DNA of 64,000 bases from JAENVU01 sp038250905 (GCA_038250905.1 JBBSBV010000007.1:61726-125725), one strand, 5' to 3'. Positions 49,762 through 58,659 are shown, counted from the stretch's first letter. Made by a program: numbers and translations. Notes: generated from the sequence alone by a model not told the origin.

Positions 49762-50469
49762 TCATCGGAACAGGTCGTCCTCGGCCGGGCGGATGAGGTC
49801 ACGCACCGAGCCGTCGGTGAACCACGTCGGGTCGAGGCCGCGGACGACGGCCACCGGGACCCCCGTGGCCTTGCCCATCACCAGTTCGGCCGCGCCCGCG
49901 ATCTCGTCGGCGAGCGCGACCTCGGTCACGCGGAGTTCCTGACCCCGGTCGTCGGTCTCGCCGCGCAGGTCGACCACCGCGGCGATGCCCGCGACGCCGA
50001 TCGCCACGTCGGTCAGTCCGTGGCGCCACGCACGCCCGAAGGTGTCGGAGACGACCACCCCCACCTCGATGTCCGCCTCGGCGCGGATGGCGTTGCGGAT
50101 CCGGTGCGCGGAGCGGTCGCTGTCGACCGGCAACAACGCGGCGTATCCGTCGTCGACGTTCGAGAGGTCGACGCCGGCGTTGGCACAGATGAACCCGTGC
50201 CGCGTCTCGGTGATCACAAGATCGCCGCGCCGGCGCAGGACGCGCACCGTCTCCGCGGCGATGACGTCACGACGGGCGGCGAAATCGGCGTGGTCGAGTT
50301 CGACGAGGCGCCCCTCCGCCTTCGAGACGATCTTCTGGGTCACGACCAGGCAGTCGCCGGCCGCGAGTGGGGTCGCCTGCTCGCGGGTCGCGGCGAGGAT
50401 CAACGGCCCCAGCGCGTCGCCGGGGCCGATCTCCGCCATCCCCTCGATCGGGAAGACGTGCAGGCTCAC
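49762..50469 (-). CDS. cofE: Coenzyme F420-0:L-glutamate ligase
   Basis: The 235-residue GTP-dependent ligase adds gamma-glutamates to F420-0. It has VTQKIVSKAEGR, ETRHGFICANAGVDLSNVD, VVSDTFGRAWRHGLTDVAIGVAG and DEIAGAAELVMGKATGVPVAVVRG, the CofE signature regions. GTG 50469 overlaps the stop of cofD in GTGA. The domain ends where the CofE half of mycobacterial FbiB ends, and the nitroreductase half follows as its own gene. Confidence 0.93.
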   Translation of the reverse strand: MSLHVFPIEGMAEIGPGDALGPLILAATREQATPLAAGDCLVVTQKIVSKAEGRLVELDHADFAARRDVIAAETVRVLRRRGDLVITETRHGFICANAGVDLSNVDDGYAALLPVDSDRSAHRIRNAIRAEADIEVGVVVSDTFGRAWRHGLTDVAIGVAGIAAVVDLRGETDDRGQELRVTEVALADEIAGAAELVMGKATGVPVAVVRGLDPTWFTDGSVRDLIRPAEDDLFR

Positions 50470-51404
50470 GCGACGGCGTCGAGGGTGTGCCGGGCGAGGG
50501 CCGCGGCGACGCGCGCATCGCGCATCAAGGTGTCGGCGACGATCACCTGGACCCCGGCTGCCTCCACCTCGGCGGCGCGCGCGGCATCGCCCGAGTCGAT
50601 CACCAGCGTGCCGCAGAACTCGCGGTACGCCTGCGCCACGCCCACGCAGCTCACTTCGATGCCGAGCGGGTCCATGAGCCGGTCGGCCGGGCCTTTCACC
50701 GGTGCACCCGCGATGATCGGGCTGACCCCGACCACCCGGTCCCGCCGCCGGACGAGCACGTCGCGGATGCCGGGGACCGCGAGGATCGGACCGATCGAGA
50801 TGACCGGGTTGGACGGGCAGACCAGGATCGTGTCGGCCGTCTCGAGCGTGGCGAGGACATCGGGTCCGGGGGCAGCGTCGGCTGCGCCGGCGAACTCGAC
50901 ACCGACCACCGGGGGCGCAGTGCGCTCGCGGACGAACCATTCCTGCATCGCGAGGGTCTCGATCTCGCCGCCGGGCCGCCGGACCGAGATGCGGGTCGCG
51001 ACCCGGTCGTCCGACATCGGCAGGATGCGCGACTGCACGCCCCAGGCCCGGGTGATCTCGCCGGTGACCTCGGTGAGTGTGGCCCCCTCGTCGAGACGCC
51101 GGGTGCGGTAGAGGTGGGTTCCGAGGTCGCGGTCGCCGAGCCGGAACCAGGTGGCGGCGCCGTACCGGTCGAGGGCGTCCATGGTCGTGAACGTCTCGTC
51201 CGCGAGCCCCCAGCCCTGTTCCGGGTGCTCGGCCCCGGCCAGGGTGTAGGTGACGGTGTCGAGGTCGGGGGAGACCGACAGGCCGTGGAACCGGTCGTCG
51301 TCAGCCGTGTTCACGATCGCCGTGACCGAGGTCGGGTCGACGACGCGGACCAGGCCCCGCAGGAAACGTGCAGCTCCGACTCCACCGGCGAGGGCAACGA
51401 CCAT
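50466..51404 (-). CDS. cofD: Phosphoenolpyruvate/2-phospho-L-lactate transferase of F420 synthesis
   Basis: The 312-residue protein (CofD/FbiA) joins the lactyl-phosphate or enolpyruvyl moiety to Fo. It has ALAGGVGAARFLRGL, IVNTADDDRFHGLSVSPDLDTVTYTLAG, and FRLGDRDLGTHLYRT, then PSNPVISIGPILAVPG. ATG 51404 is supported by TACGCT six bases upstream, and starts further upstream are not. It is first in the operon cofD-cofE-nitroreductase. Fo synthase is not in the window. Confidence 0.94.
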   Translation of the reverse strand: MVVALAGGVGAARFLRGLVRVVDPTSVTAIVNTADDDRFHGLSVSPDLDTVTYTLAGAEHPEQGWGLADETFTTMDALDRYGAATWFRLGDRDLGTHLYRTRRLDEGATLTEVTGEITRAWGVQSRILPMSDDRVATRISVRRPGGEIETLAMQEWFVRERTAPPVVGVEFAGAADAAPGPDVLATLETADTILVCPSNPVISIGPILAVPGIRDVLVRRRDRVVGVSPIIAGAPVKGPADRLMDPLGIEVSCVGVAQAYREFCGTLVIDSGDAARAAEVEAAGVQVIVADTLMRDARVAAALARHTLDAVA

Positions 51405-51410
51405 GGCAGC

Positions 51411-51416
51411 AGCGTA
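51411..51416 (-). promoter_or_regulatory. -10 element of a leaderless promoter for the cofD operon
   Basis: TACGCT on the minus strand ends six bases before ATG 51404. No ribosome site is present. Confidence 0.55.
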
Positions 51417-51462
51417 GGGATTCGACACCCGCGCCAGCGAACGTGGCCGGGCCCGGAACCAC

Positions 51463-51490
51463 AACGACCCCCTCCGAAGAGGGGGTCGTT
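51463..51490. terminator. Perfect 12-bp stem hairpin with CGAA loop
   Basis: AACGACCCCCTC (51463-51474) and GAGGGGGTCGTT (51479-51490) pair fully around CGAA. It lies downstream of the minus-strand gene 51546-51962 and upstream of cofD. It has no long T-run, as is common in GC-rich actinobacteria, so terminator function is likely but not certain. Confidence 0.65.
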
Positions 51491-51501
51491 GGGCTCCGCC
51501 C

Positions 51502-51530
51502 TTCGTCAGCGCGGGGGGAGCGCTGACGAA
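51502..51530. terminator. Second perfect hairpin (11-bp stem) after the helical-repeat gene
   Basis: TTCGTCAGCGC (51502-51512) and GCGCTGACGAA (51520-51530) pair fully around a seven-base G-rich loop, only 15 bases after the stop of the minus-strand gene. It stands in tandem with the hairpin at 51463-51490. Confidence 0.6.
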
Positions 51531-51545
51531 AGTGGACTGGGGTGA

Positions 51546-51962
51546 TCAGTTGTCCGACTGGCCGCGGAACGACTGCACGCGGGCCTTGCCCACCTCGACG
51601 GCCTTGTTCAGCTGTTCCGGCAGCGCCTGGACCGGTGCGGTGACCGAGATGCCCTTGAGTTGCTCGATGACCGGCTCGACCCGCTGCTTCACGTCACCGA
51701 TGACCGGCTCGACCCACTCGCGGGGGTTCAGCGTCTTGATCGTGGCGGTGGCGGTGTCGATGCCGGTCGTCGCGGTGTCGGTGACCCGGTCCCGCAGCGT
51801 GGCGGTCTGGTTCCCGATGGTGTCCTGGGCGTCCTTGGCGATGGCCGCGATGCGCTCGCCGGCCTCGCGACGACGCACCTGGGCCTGCTGGAATCCGAGG
51901 ACACCGGCCCCTACGGCGATGTACGCGGCGTCGGCGGCGGTCTTGCGGAGGTCGAGTTCCAT
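51546..51962 (-). CDS. Amphipathic helical-repeat protein, unknown
   Basis: The 138-residue protein has a short hydrophobic segment (residues 11-24, DAAYIAVGAGVLGF) and then a long, charged, Thr/Ala/Val-rich helix. An 11-residue unit is repeated as VEPVIGDVKQR and VEPVIEQLK (residues 84-103), encoded by an exact 18-bp direct repeat with 33-bp period. Such 11-mers occur in lipid-binding or phasin-like helices and in HbhA-type proteins, but no family is certain. ATG 51962 has AAGGAG and a strong promoter (52013-52041). Confidence 0.7.
   Translation of the reverse strand: MELDLRKTAADAAYIAVGAGVLGFQQAQVRRREAGERIAAIAKDAQDTIGNQTATLRDRVTDTATTGIDTATATIKTLNPREWVEPVIGDVKQRVEPVIEQLKGISVTAPVQALPEQLNKAVEVGKARVQSFRGQSDN
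51665..51715. repeat. 18-bp direct repeat with 33-bp period inside the helical-repeat gene
   Basis: CGATGACCGGCTCGACCC occurs at 51665-51682 and again at 51698-51715. The period is eleven codons and encodes the repeated VEPVI unit. Confidence 0.85.
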
Positions 51963-52012
51963 GATGCTCCTTGACGATGCTTCGGCGTACCCGTGTGCGC
52001 CGTTGTGGTTGC

Positions 52013-52041
52013 ATCATACAGCATCTTGCTAACTTCTGCAA
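52013..52041 (-). promoter_or_regulatory. Promoter TTGCAG-N17-TATGAT with an overlapping inverted repeat
   Basis: On the minus strand, TTGCAG (52041-52036) and TATGAT (52018-52013) are 17 bases apart. This is the best sigma-70-type promoter in the window and gives an approximately 44-base leader with AAGGAG for the gene 51546-51962. CTTGC/GCAAG arms (52025-52029, 52038-52042) overlap the -35. The gap 51963-52146 is locally AT-rich. Confidence 0.7.
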
Positions 52042-52130
52042 GCACTCGGGTCCCGGTTCGAGCCCATCGTGACGGCAGTCACCCGGTCGCGGTCGCCGTC
52101 GTGCTTCGCGGTGGCGCGAGGCGTGACCGG

Positions 52131-52136
52131 TAGGGT
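52131..52136 (+). promoter_or_regulatory. -10 element for the giant GT2 gene
   Basis: TAGGGT ends ten bases before ATG 52147 and no ribosome site lies between. Confidence 0.4.
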
Positions 52137-52146
52137 GACCCAGCCC

Positions 52147-55100
52147 ATGGACGCCGAACGCCCACCGTCGGAGCCGGCTCCGGCCGACGATCCGGCCACC
52201 GATCCGGTTCCCCCGGCGAACGCCCGCCCGGTGCCGTCGGCCCCGACCGACCGTGGTGCGGTCGACCGTGGCGACGAGGGCGTTGACGACGAGGCGGCGG
52301 CCCCGGTTCCGGCCGTGGTGGCGGTCGTGGTCGCCCGCGACGACGCCCCCTACCTCGAGGGCTGTCTCCAGGCGCTCGGCGCCTCCGACTATCCCGATCT
52401 CACCGTGCTCGTGATCGCCGCAACCGACGCGGAGCTCACCCCGCGGGTCGCCACGGCGCTGCCCGGTGCCTTCGTGCGCTCGGTACCGCCCGGTGGGATG
52501 GCGGCGGCGGCGAACGAGGTCCTCGGCACCGTGGCCGGCGCCCCGTTCCTGCTCTTCGTCCACTCCGACACCGTCTGTGATCCGCGGGCGGTTCGGCTCC
52601 TGGTCGAGGAGGCCTACCGCTCCAACGCCGCCATCGTCGGGCCGAAGGTGGTCGACGTCGAGCGGTCGGAGATCCTCCGTGAGGTGGGGTGGTCGGTCGA
52701 CCGGTTCGGCACGCCACATTCGGAGATCGAGCGCGACGAACTCGACCAGGAACAGCACGACGCGGTGCGAGACGTCTTCTTCGTCACCGACGTGTGCATG
52801 CTCGTCCGCGCCGACCTCTTCGGCGAGCTCGGGGGATTCGATCCGGATTGCGACCCCGGGGCGCGCGAACTCGACCTCTGTTGGCGAGCCCGGCTCGCGG
52901 CGGCGCGGGTGATCGTCGCGCCCGAGGCACGGGTGGCCCATCACGAGGCCGACGGCCCGGAGGAGCAGGACCGCAGGCTCGCGACGCGTCATCGGGTGCG
53001 CGCGTTGCTCACCAATACCTCCGGGGTCCGACTGCTCTGGATCGCACCGGTCGCGTTCATCGTGCATTGCCTCGAGGCGGTGCTGTTCATCTTCCGCCGG
53101 CAGCCGAAGCGGTCGGGCGAGCTCATGGGCGCGTGGATGTGGAACCTCGGGCGGCTGTCGTCGCTCACCACTGCGCGTCGTCGGACCCAGGGTGCGAGGG
53201 TGGTGCCGGATCGGGAGATCCACGCCCTGCAGTTCCGCGGCAGCGTGCGGATGTCGGCCTACGTCACGACCTCGCTCCACGCCGAGGACCGCGTCCGCAC
53301 GTGGTCCCGCCGGGGTCGGACCGTCGCCGAGACCGCCAACACCAAGTTCCGCAGCACGCGCGGGCTCGTACTCGTCGCCTTCCTCGTCCTGGTACTCATC
53401 GGCACGCGCGACCTCTTTCTCGGGCGGTTGGCGACGGTCGGCCAGTTCGCGCCGTGGCCAGGGGTGGGCGACCTCCTGCGCGCGTTCACGAGCGAGTGGC
53501 GCTACGCCGATCTCGGCGCCCACGCGCCGGCACCACCGATGCTGGTTCTCGCCGCCGTCTTGCGCATCGTGACCCTGGGCAGCGGAGGGTTCGCCCGCAC
53601 GCTGCTCGTCGTGGGCGCGGTGCCCGTCGGTGCGTTCGGCGCGCAGCGCGTCGGCCGACGCATCGCGGGACCCGGTTGGCCGAGCACGGCCGTGGCCGTG
53701 GTCTACGGGATCGTCCCGCTGACCCGCAACGCGGTGGTCGCCGGACGGCTCGGCGCGCTCGTGTTCTTCGCGGTGGCACCGTTCGTCCTCCTGGCCATCA
53801 CCCAGCTCGGCGGGTTGGTGCCCTCCCGTCGTCCGGCGGCGCGGGTGGCGATCGGCGGCGCGCTCGCGCTGGCCGTCGCCACGGCCTTCTGGCCACTCGC
53901 GGTCGCCTTCCCGCTCGTCGTGGTCCTGGCCGCGGCGGTGGCGGCTCCGCTCACCGGCGACTCCCTCGCGCAGCTCGTCCGGATCGCGCGGGGCAGCGTG
54001 ATCGTGGTCGGAGTCGGGCTCCTCGCCCTGTTCCCCTGGCCGCTCGCGATCCTCGGTGCCGGTGACCGGTTGGGCGCGCTGGGCATCGGGTTCGCGCCGA
54101 TCGGATCGGTGGGTGCCGTCGCCCGCCTGGTCACCGGACCCAATGGCGGTGGGATCGGGAGCTGGGCCTTCGTCGTCACCGGCCTGGCGGTCACGCTCGT
54201 CGCCAGCGGTGATCGTGCGGTGTGGTGCGTGCGGCTCTGGGGCATGGTGCTCGTCGCGTGGGTGCTCACGCTCCTGCCCAACTGGCTCGACACCGCCAGC
54301 CCGGCGGTCGAGGCGATGCTCGTCCCTGTGGCTCTCGCGTTCGCGTTGATGGCGGGCATCGGCGTCGCCACGTTCCTCGACGAGGTCCGCCGGCACGGAC
54401 TCGGCTGGCGCCAGGCGCTGTCGGTGGTGGCCGCGGTGACACTGACCTTCGCCGCGCTCGGCTTCGTCGGCGACGCGGTCGGCGGGCGGTGGCACCAACC
54501 GACCGGAGACTGGAACGACACGCTCTCGTGGACCCGGCTCCAGCAGGACCGCGGTCCATTCCGGATCCTCTGGCTCGGTCGGGCGGACGTCGTCCCAGGT
54601 TCACCCCACCGGCTCGGCGCCGACGCATTCGCGCTCACCAACGACGGACCGGGGGACCTCGTCGACCAACTCCCGCCTCCGGGTGGTGCGGGCACGGCGG
54701 CGATCACGGCTGCCGTCGCCCGGCTCCACGCCGTCGCCACGACCCGTTTCGGCGGACTGGTGGGGCCGATGGACGTGCGCTACATCGCGGTGCCGGCCCG
54801 GCCCGATCCCGGCCCGGCGGCCGGCACGGCGGTCGAGCGGAACCTGGTCGGCGCGCTCTCCCAGCAACTCGATCTCCGGCAGGTCGACGTCGTCGAGGGG
54901 ATCCGGGTGTACGAGAACACCGCTTGGCTCCCGGCCGCGGTGGCGAGCGCTGGCGGGTCCTACCTCTGGTCCCAGCAGTACTCGGGCAGTTGGCACGGCG
55001 AGCGCGCCGGACACACGCTGGTGCACCGACGGGCGTTCGGATGGACGAACCGCTTCGTCACCGGGTCCAAGGCCCCGGTCTCGGTCGCGGTCACGTTCGA

Positions 55101-55236
55101 TCAACAGTGGTGGCGGTGGCCGCTTCTCCTGATGGAAATCCTCATCGTGGCCGGGCTCGTCCGGCGGGCGCGCCGACGGCGGCGCCGTGACCGTCAGGCC
55201 CGGGTGGATCTCGACGCGGGCCCGGTGTCGGTATGA
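52147..55236 (+). CDS. Giant family 2 glycosyltransferase with multi-spanning membrane C terminus
   Basis: The 1029-residue protein has a Pro/Asp-rich N-terminal tail, a GT-A domain from about residue 58 (VVAVVVARDDAPYLEGCLQAL, LLFVHSDTVCDPRAV, GGFDPDC and ELDLCWRARLA), then about twelve hydrophobic segments between residues 410 and 790, a soluble extracytoplasmic part (WHQPTGDWNDTLSWTRLQQDRG, WLGRADVVPG), and a last membrane helix near the C terminus (about residue 990). This type is found in many Actinomycetota beside DUF5719 and the F420 genes, and its product is not known. The stop overlaps the DUF5719 gene. Confidence 0.82.
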   Translation: MDAERPPSEPAPADDPATDPVPPANARPVPSAPTDRGAVDRGDEGVDDEAAAPVPAVVAVVVARDDAPYLEGCLQALGASDYPDLTVLVIAATDAELTPRVATALPGAFVRSVPPGGMAAAANEVLGTVAGAPFLLFVHSDTVCDPRAVRLLVEEAYRSNAAIVGPKVVDVERSEILREVGWSVDRFGTPHSEIERDELDQEQHDAVRDVFFVTDVCMLVRADLFGELGGFDPDCDPGARELDLCWRARLAAARVIVAPEARVAHHEADGPEEQDRRLATRHRVRALLTNTSGVRLLWIAPVAFIVHCLEAVLFIFRRQPKRSGELMGAWMWNLGRLSSLTTARRRTQGARVVPDREIHALQFRGSVRMSAYVTTSLHAEDRVRTWSRRGRTVAETANTKFRSTRGLVLVAFLVLVLIGTRDLFLGRLATVGQFAPWPGVGDLLRAFTSEWRYADLGAHAPAPPMLVLAAVLRIVTLGSGGFARTLLVVGAVPVGAFGAQRVGRRIAGPGWPSTAVAVVYGIVPLTRNAVVAGRLGALVFFAVAPFVLLAITQLGGLVPSRRPAARVAIGGALALAVATAFWPLAVAFPLVVVLAAAVAAPLTGDSLAQLVRIARGSVIVVGVGLLALFPWPLAILGAGDRLGALGIGFAPIGSVGAVARLVTGPNGGGIGSWAFVVTGLAVTLVASGDRAVWCVRLWGMVLVAWVLTLLPNWLDTASPAVEAMLVPVALAFALMAGIGVATFLDEVRRHGLGWRQALSVVAAVTLTFAALGFVGDAVGGRWHQPTGDWNDTLSWTRLQQDRGPFRILWLGRADVVPGSPHRLGADAFALTNDGPGDLVDQLPPPGGAGTAAITAAVARLHAVATTRFGGLVGPMDVRYIAVPARPDPGPAAGTAVERNLVGALSQQLDLRQVDVVEGIRVYENTAWLPAAVASAGGSYLWSQQYSGSWHGERAGHTLVHRRAFGWTNRFVTGSKAPVSVAVTFDQQWWRWPLLLMEILIVAGLVRRARRRRRRDRQARVDLDAGPVSV

Positions 55237-56615
55237 GTGTGCTGCGCCGCGCCGGATTCGTCGTCGGGATCGTGATCGCCCTCATCGTCGCCGCGGTGGT
55301 CACCACGACCGGGACACCTCGGGACCGCGCGGTCGCGACCGGGCCCCGGGTGAGCGCCACCGCGGGTTCGTCCACGTGGTATTGCGCGGAAGGAACTTCG
55401 ATCCCGAACGGGCGGGCCGACGAGGAGATCGTCCTCGGCAACGTCGGGCGCACGAAGTCGGTGGCCGTGGTCACCGTGTTCTCGGGAAGCGATGTCAAGC
55501 CGGTCCGGCGCACCGTCCCCGTCGCGGCTGGAGCCGTCGCCCGGGTCAAGGTGTCCGACCTCCTCGCCGCGGCGGAGCCCGGGGTGCTCGTCGAGGTACG
55601 CGGCGGTCCGACCGCGGTGGAACATCAGATCCAACGGGGGACCGACCTGGCCCTCGGCCCGTGCGCTCGAGAACCCGTCCGCCGCGTGAGCTTCGCCGGC
55701 GGATCGACGATGAAGGGTGCCGAGCTGTGGCTGGCGCTGTTCAACCCGTTCCCCGACGACGCGATCGTCGACGTGCGTGGCATCACCGGCGACGGCATAC
55801 GTTCACCCGGCGTGCTCCAGGGTGTGGTCGTGCCCCGCTTCTCCCGGATCAGTGTCCCCGTGCACGACGCGATCCCACGCACTGATCTGGTCGCAGTCGA
55901 GATGACGGTGCGGCGGGGACGGGCGGTCGGGGAGCAGTCGCTGGCGCTCGACGGCACCGACGGTCGCCAGGGCCTCGCCCTCAGCGAAGGCGGCACCGCG
56001 GCGCGCCGGTGGGCGTTCCCGATCGCGCTCACCGGTTCGGGTCATCAGGAACGGTTGGTGCTCGCCAACGGCTCGAACCGCGACGTCCGGGTGACGGTGC
56101 GCTTCGCACTCGACGCCGCGGCTGCGGTGGAGCCCGAGACCCTGATCCTCCCGGGGACCACGGCCTTGGCGGTGGACACGAGCCGCGTACCACCGGACGT
56201 CGGCTTCTCGGTGGTGATCCGGGCCGACGCCCCGATCGTCGCAGAGATGGTCGGCGCGAGTGGCGCCCCGCAGCCGGTCGAGGCCCGCGGTCTCGCTTCC
56301 GACCTCGGATTCTCCGACGGCGCGCAACGTTGGGCCGTGGTGCCGGCGCGCCTGGCGGCGGGTTCGACGGACACGCTCGCGATCGTGTCGATGGACGGCC
56401 GCGCGCACCGACTGCAGCTGGTCCGCACCGACGGGAAACGTCCCCGCGTCGTGGCCCGGGTGAAGGTCCCGGCCTCGGGTCGTCAACTCGTCGACCTGGC
56501 CAAGCTGGTCCCGAGCGTCAACGTCGCGCTCACGGTCCAGGCCGACGGCGCGGTCGTGGTCGAACGCGAATCCACGCGCCCGGGGGTCACGCGTTCCCAC
56601 GCGATCCCCGGCTGA
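55233..56615 (+). CDS. DUF5719 family extracytoplasmic protein
   Basis: The 460-residue protein has one N-terminal membrane or signal segment (about residues 6-26) and then a secreted beta-rich region with WYCAEGTSIPNGRADEEIVLGNVG and repeated immunoglobulin-like strands (for example VLANGSNRDVRVTVRF). It is conserved in actinobacteria next to the giant GT2, which suggests a joint role in the envelope. Function is unknown. ATG 55233 overlaps the GT2 stop (ATGA). Its TGA directly abuts the stop of the convergent MFS gene. Confidence 0.8.
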   Translation: MSVLRRAGFVVGIVIALIVAAVVTTTGTPRDRAVATGPRVSATAGSSTWYCAEGTSIPNGRADEEIVLGNVGRTKSVAVVTVFSGSDVKPVRRTVPVAAGAVARVKVSDLLAAAEPGVLVEVRGGPTAVEHQIQRGTDLALGPCAREPVRRVSFAGGSTMKGAELWLALFNPFPDDAIVDVRGITGDGIRSPGVLQGVVVPRFSRISVPVHDAIPRTDLVAVEMTVRRGRAVGEQSLALDGTDGRQGLALSEGGTAARRWAFPIALTGSGHQERLVLANGSNRDVRVTVRFALDAAAAVEPETLILPGTTALAVDTSRVPPDVGFSVVIRADAPIVAEMVGASGAPQPVEARGLASDLGFSDGAQRWAVVPARLAAGSTDTLAIVSMDGRAHRLQLVRTDGKRPRVVARVKVPASGRQLVDLAKLVPSVNVALTVQADGAVVVERESTRPGVTRSHAIPG

Positions 56616-58052
56616 TCAGTCGTCGACCGCGTCGGCTTCCTTCCCGGGCGCGGCTGGATCCTGGGTGTCTGCTTCCTCGTCTTGCTCCTGTTGGATCGCG
56701 ATCATGATCGCCTCGAAGATCTTGGCCGCGTCGGCGTCGAGGTGGTCGCGGGCGCGGAACAACGCGTACGCACCGAGATAGACCGGCGGTGTCACGATCA
56801 GCAGCGCGGTCCGCAGGTTCGTCAACTGGGAGATCTGGCCGACCACGAACGGTGCCGCCGCCGCCCCGAGGATCACCGACACGATGTTGAACGCGCCGAA
56901 GCCGGCGCCGCGGAGATGCGCCGGAACGGCATCGGCGACGCCCGCGCGAAGACCGGGGATGGCGAGCCAGATCGTGAACATCCCGACGAGTTCGAGTGCG
57001 AACGAGATCGGAAAGGGCATCGGGAGGTAGGAGATCGCGAACAGCGTCACGCCGACCGCGATGCAGTACGCCGGGATCACCACGCGCGCGCCGCGGATCC
57101 GCGTGGCGTATCGATCGGCGACGCGGCCTCCAAGCAGCAGGCCGGGGACGCCACCGAGAATGAGCAGCGCGGCCAGTGCGGTGGTCGCTTCCTTCTGGGT
57201 GAGTCCCGAGAACCGGTGATGGAACTCCGCGAGCCAGGCCCCGACCGCCTGCGCGGTGAAGAGGAGCGCGCCGACGCCGGCGAGCGCGTACCGCAACGTG
57301 GGGATGGCGAGGATCACGCGCATGTCTTGGCGCAGTCCGCTCCACATCTCGGCGAAGAACCGGATGATCCCGTGCTCGAACAGCCGCGCGTGCTCGACGG
57401 GGTCGTCACCGTCCCGGTCTGTCAGACCGAGGTGGAGCCGGTCGGCGTGGCCGCGCCGGGGCTCGCGCAACCGGTAGGCGAGCAGTGCGACCACGAAGCC
57501 GGCCGGCCCGATCGCCAGGAACGCCCACTGCCAGCCGAACGCACTGCCGATCGCGCCGCCGAGTCCGATGCCGATCGCCGCGCCGACGATGCCCATGATC
57601 TGCTGCAACGAGAACGCACTCGCGCGCGTGTCGGTGGGGTAGTAGTCGGAGATCAACGCGTTCGCCGACGGTTCGGTGATGCCCTGCCCGAAGCCGAGCA
57701 GCGCCCGTCCCACGAGCATCTGCGCGAAGTTCTGCGACGCGGCGATGACCATCGTCAGCGCACTCCACGCCACCACGGTGTGCCCGATCGTGCGTGTGCG
57801 GTGCCAGCGGTCGGCCAGATATCCGGCCGGAACCGTCACCAGGCCGTTCACCAGGACGAAGATCGACAGCAACAGGCCGATCTCGCCGTCACCGATCCCG
57901 AAGTCGTGCTTCAGCTGGGGGATGACGCCGCGCAGGATGTTCTGGTCGGCCTGGTCGATCATGATCACCAGACCGAGGATCCACATCGGCACGGCGCTGA
58001 CGCGGGCAGGCGCCGCTGCTGGTCGACCCGCCGAGTTCGCTTCCGTGCCCAC
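56616..58052 (-). CDS. Major facilitator superfamily transporter (Spinster-like)
   Basis: The 478-residue protein has twelve predicted helices with a central cytosolic loop (about residues 175-215). It has the MFS motif GYLADRWHRTR after helix 2, IDQADQNILRGVIP in helix 1 and GFGQGITEPSANALISDYYPTDTRASAFS, resembling the Spns group. Substrates cannot be told. GTG 58052 has GGGGAGG at 58063-58057, which sets the start. The acidic tail ends in EEADTQDPAAPGKEADAVDD. It is convergent with, and directly abuts, the DUF5719 gene. Confidence 0.88.
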   Translation of the reverse strand: MGTEANSAGRPAAAPARVSAVPMWILGLVIMIDQADQNILRGVIPQLKHDFGIGDGEIGLLLSIFVLVNGLVTVPAGYLADRWHRTRTIGHTVVAWSALTMVIAASQNFAQMLVGRALLGFGQGITEPSANALISDYYPTDTRASAFSLQQIMGIVGAAIGIGLGGAIGSAFGWQWAFLAIGPAGFVVALLAYRLREPRRGHADRLHLGLTDRDGDDPVEHARLFEHGIIRFFAEMWSGLRQDMRVILAIPTLRYALAGVGALLFTAQAVGAWLAEFHHRFSGLTQKEATTALAALLILGGVPGLLLGGRVADRYATRIRGARVVIPAYCIAVGVTLFAISYLPMPFPISFALELVGMFTIWLAIPGLRAGVADAVPAHLRGAGFGAFNIVSVILGAAAAPFVVGQISQLTNLRTALLIVTPPVYLGAYALFRARDHLDADAAKIFEAIMIAIQQEQDEEADTQDPAAPGKEADAVDD

Positions 58053-58184
58053 CGATCCTCCCCGATCGGCGCGCAGTCTGGCACGCGTCCCCGGCACCCG
58101 GGAGCGAGCCTGACGAACCGGCTCCGACAGGAGCGCGAGCCGACGGGCCGACAACCAGAACTCGGTTCGGCGCCGCGCGGCCGA

Positions 58185-58190
58185 TAGCGT
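58185..58190 (+). promoter_or_regulatory. -10 element of a leaderless promoter for the thioredoxin-like gene
   Basis: TAGCGT ends eight bases before GTG 58199 with no ribosome site. Confidence 0.5.
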
Positions 58191-58198
58191 CGGACGCC

Positions 58199-58657
58199 GT
58201 GGCGACTCGAGTGCTGATCGCGGCCGCGGTCCTCGTGGTGGTGGCGCTGGTCGCCGTGGTGCTGGAGCGCCGACGCCGCGCCACGGCCCAACCGGTGCGC
58301 GACCCGTATCCCATCCCGCGCCAGCTGTTCCGCGCCGATTTCCCCCGCCCCGACGCCCCGTGGTTGGTGGCGCTGTTCTCCTCGGCGACCTGCGAGGGGT
58401 GCGAGGCCATGCGCCCCAAGGTGCTCACCCTCGACTCACCCGACGTCGCCGCGATCGACGTGTCGTTCCAGGCCGACCGGGCGCTCCACGAGCGCTACGA
58501 GATCTCCGGCGTGCCGATGGTGCTCGTGGCCGACGCCGATGGTGTGGTGCAGCGGGCCTTCCTCGGCATGGTCAGCGCGACCGACCTGTGGGCCGCCGTC
58601 GCCGGCGCGCGTGACCCCTCACTCGACATCAGCCACGGCCTCGACGCCCTCGGGTGA
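58199..58657 (+). CDS. Membrane-anchored thioredoxin-like protein
   Basis: The 152-residue protein has an N-terminal membrane anchor (about residues 5-22), a short Arg-rich stretch, and a thioredoxin domain with the redox motif Cys65-Glu-Gly-Cys68 (SSATCEGCEAM) and the cis-Pro loop SGVPMVLVADADG. The Arg-rich segment directly after the anchor would by the positive-inside rule place the domain in the cytoplasm, though the opposite orientation is not excluded. Such proteins reduce or form disulfides in partner proteins. The partner is unknown. It is followed by a hairpin (58660-58688). Confidence 0.85.
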   Translation: MATRVLIAAAVLVVVALVAVVLERRRRATAQPVRDPYPIPRQLFRADFPRPDAPWLVALFSSATCEGCEAMRPKVLTLDSPDVAAIDVSFQADRALHERYEISGVPMVLVADADGVVQRAFLGMVSATDLWAAVAGARDPSLDISHGLDALG

Positions 58658-58659
58658 AC

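Noticed and set aside
49742..49764. Frameshift between cofE and nitroreductase in a fused fbiB
   Set aside because: cofE ends at the usual domain end with its own stop and the nitroreductase has its own GTG start, so a natural split is simpler than an error.
51463..51530. Tandem hairpins as a riboswitch
   Set aside because: They lie after a gene, are perfect simple stems with no conserved aptamer-like internal loops, and the downstream cofD has its own leaderless promoter.
51694..54498. Very long minus-strand open frame (934 codons) opposite the giant GT2 gene
   Set aside because: Composition is a mirror of GC-rich third positions with no motif. The plus-strand GT-A and membrane-helix pattern is convincing.
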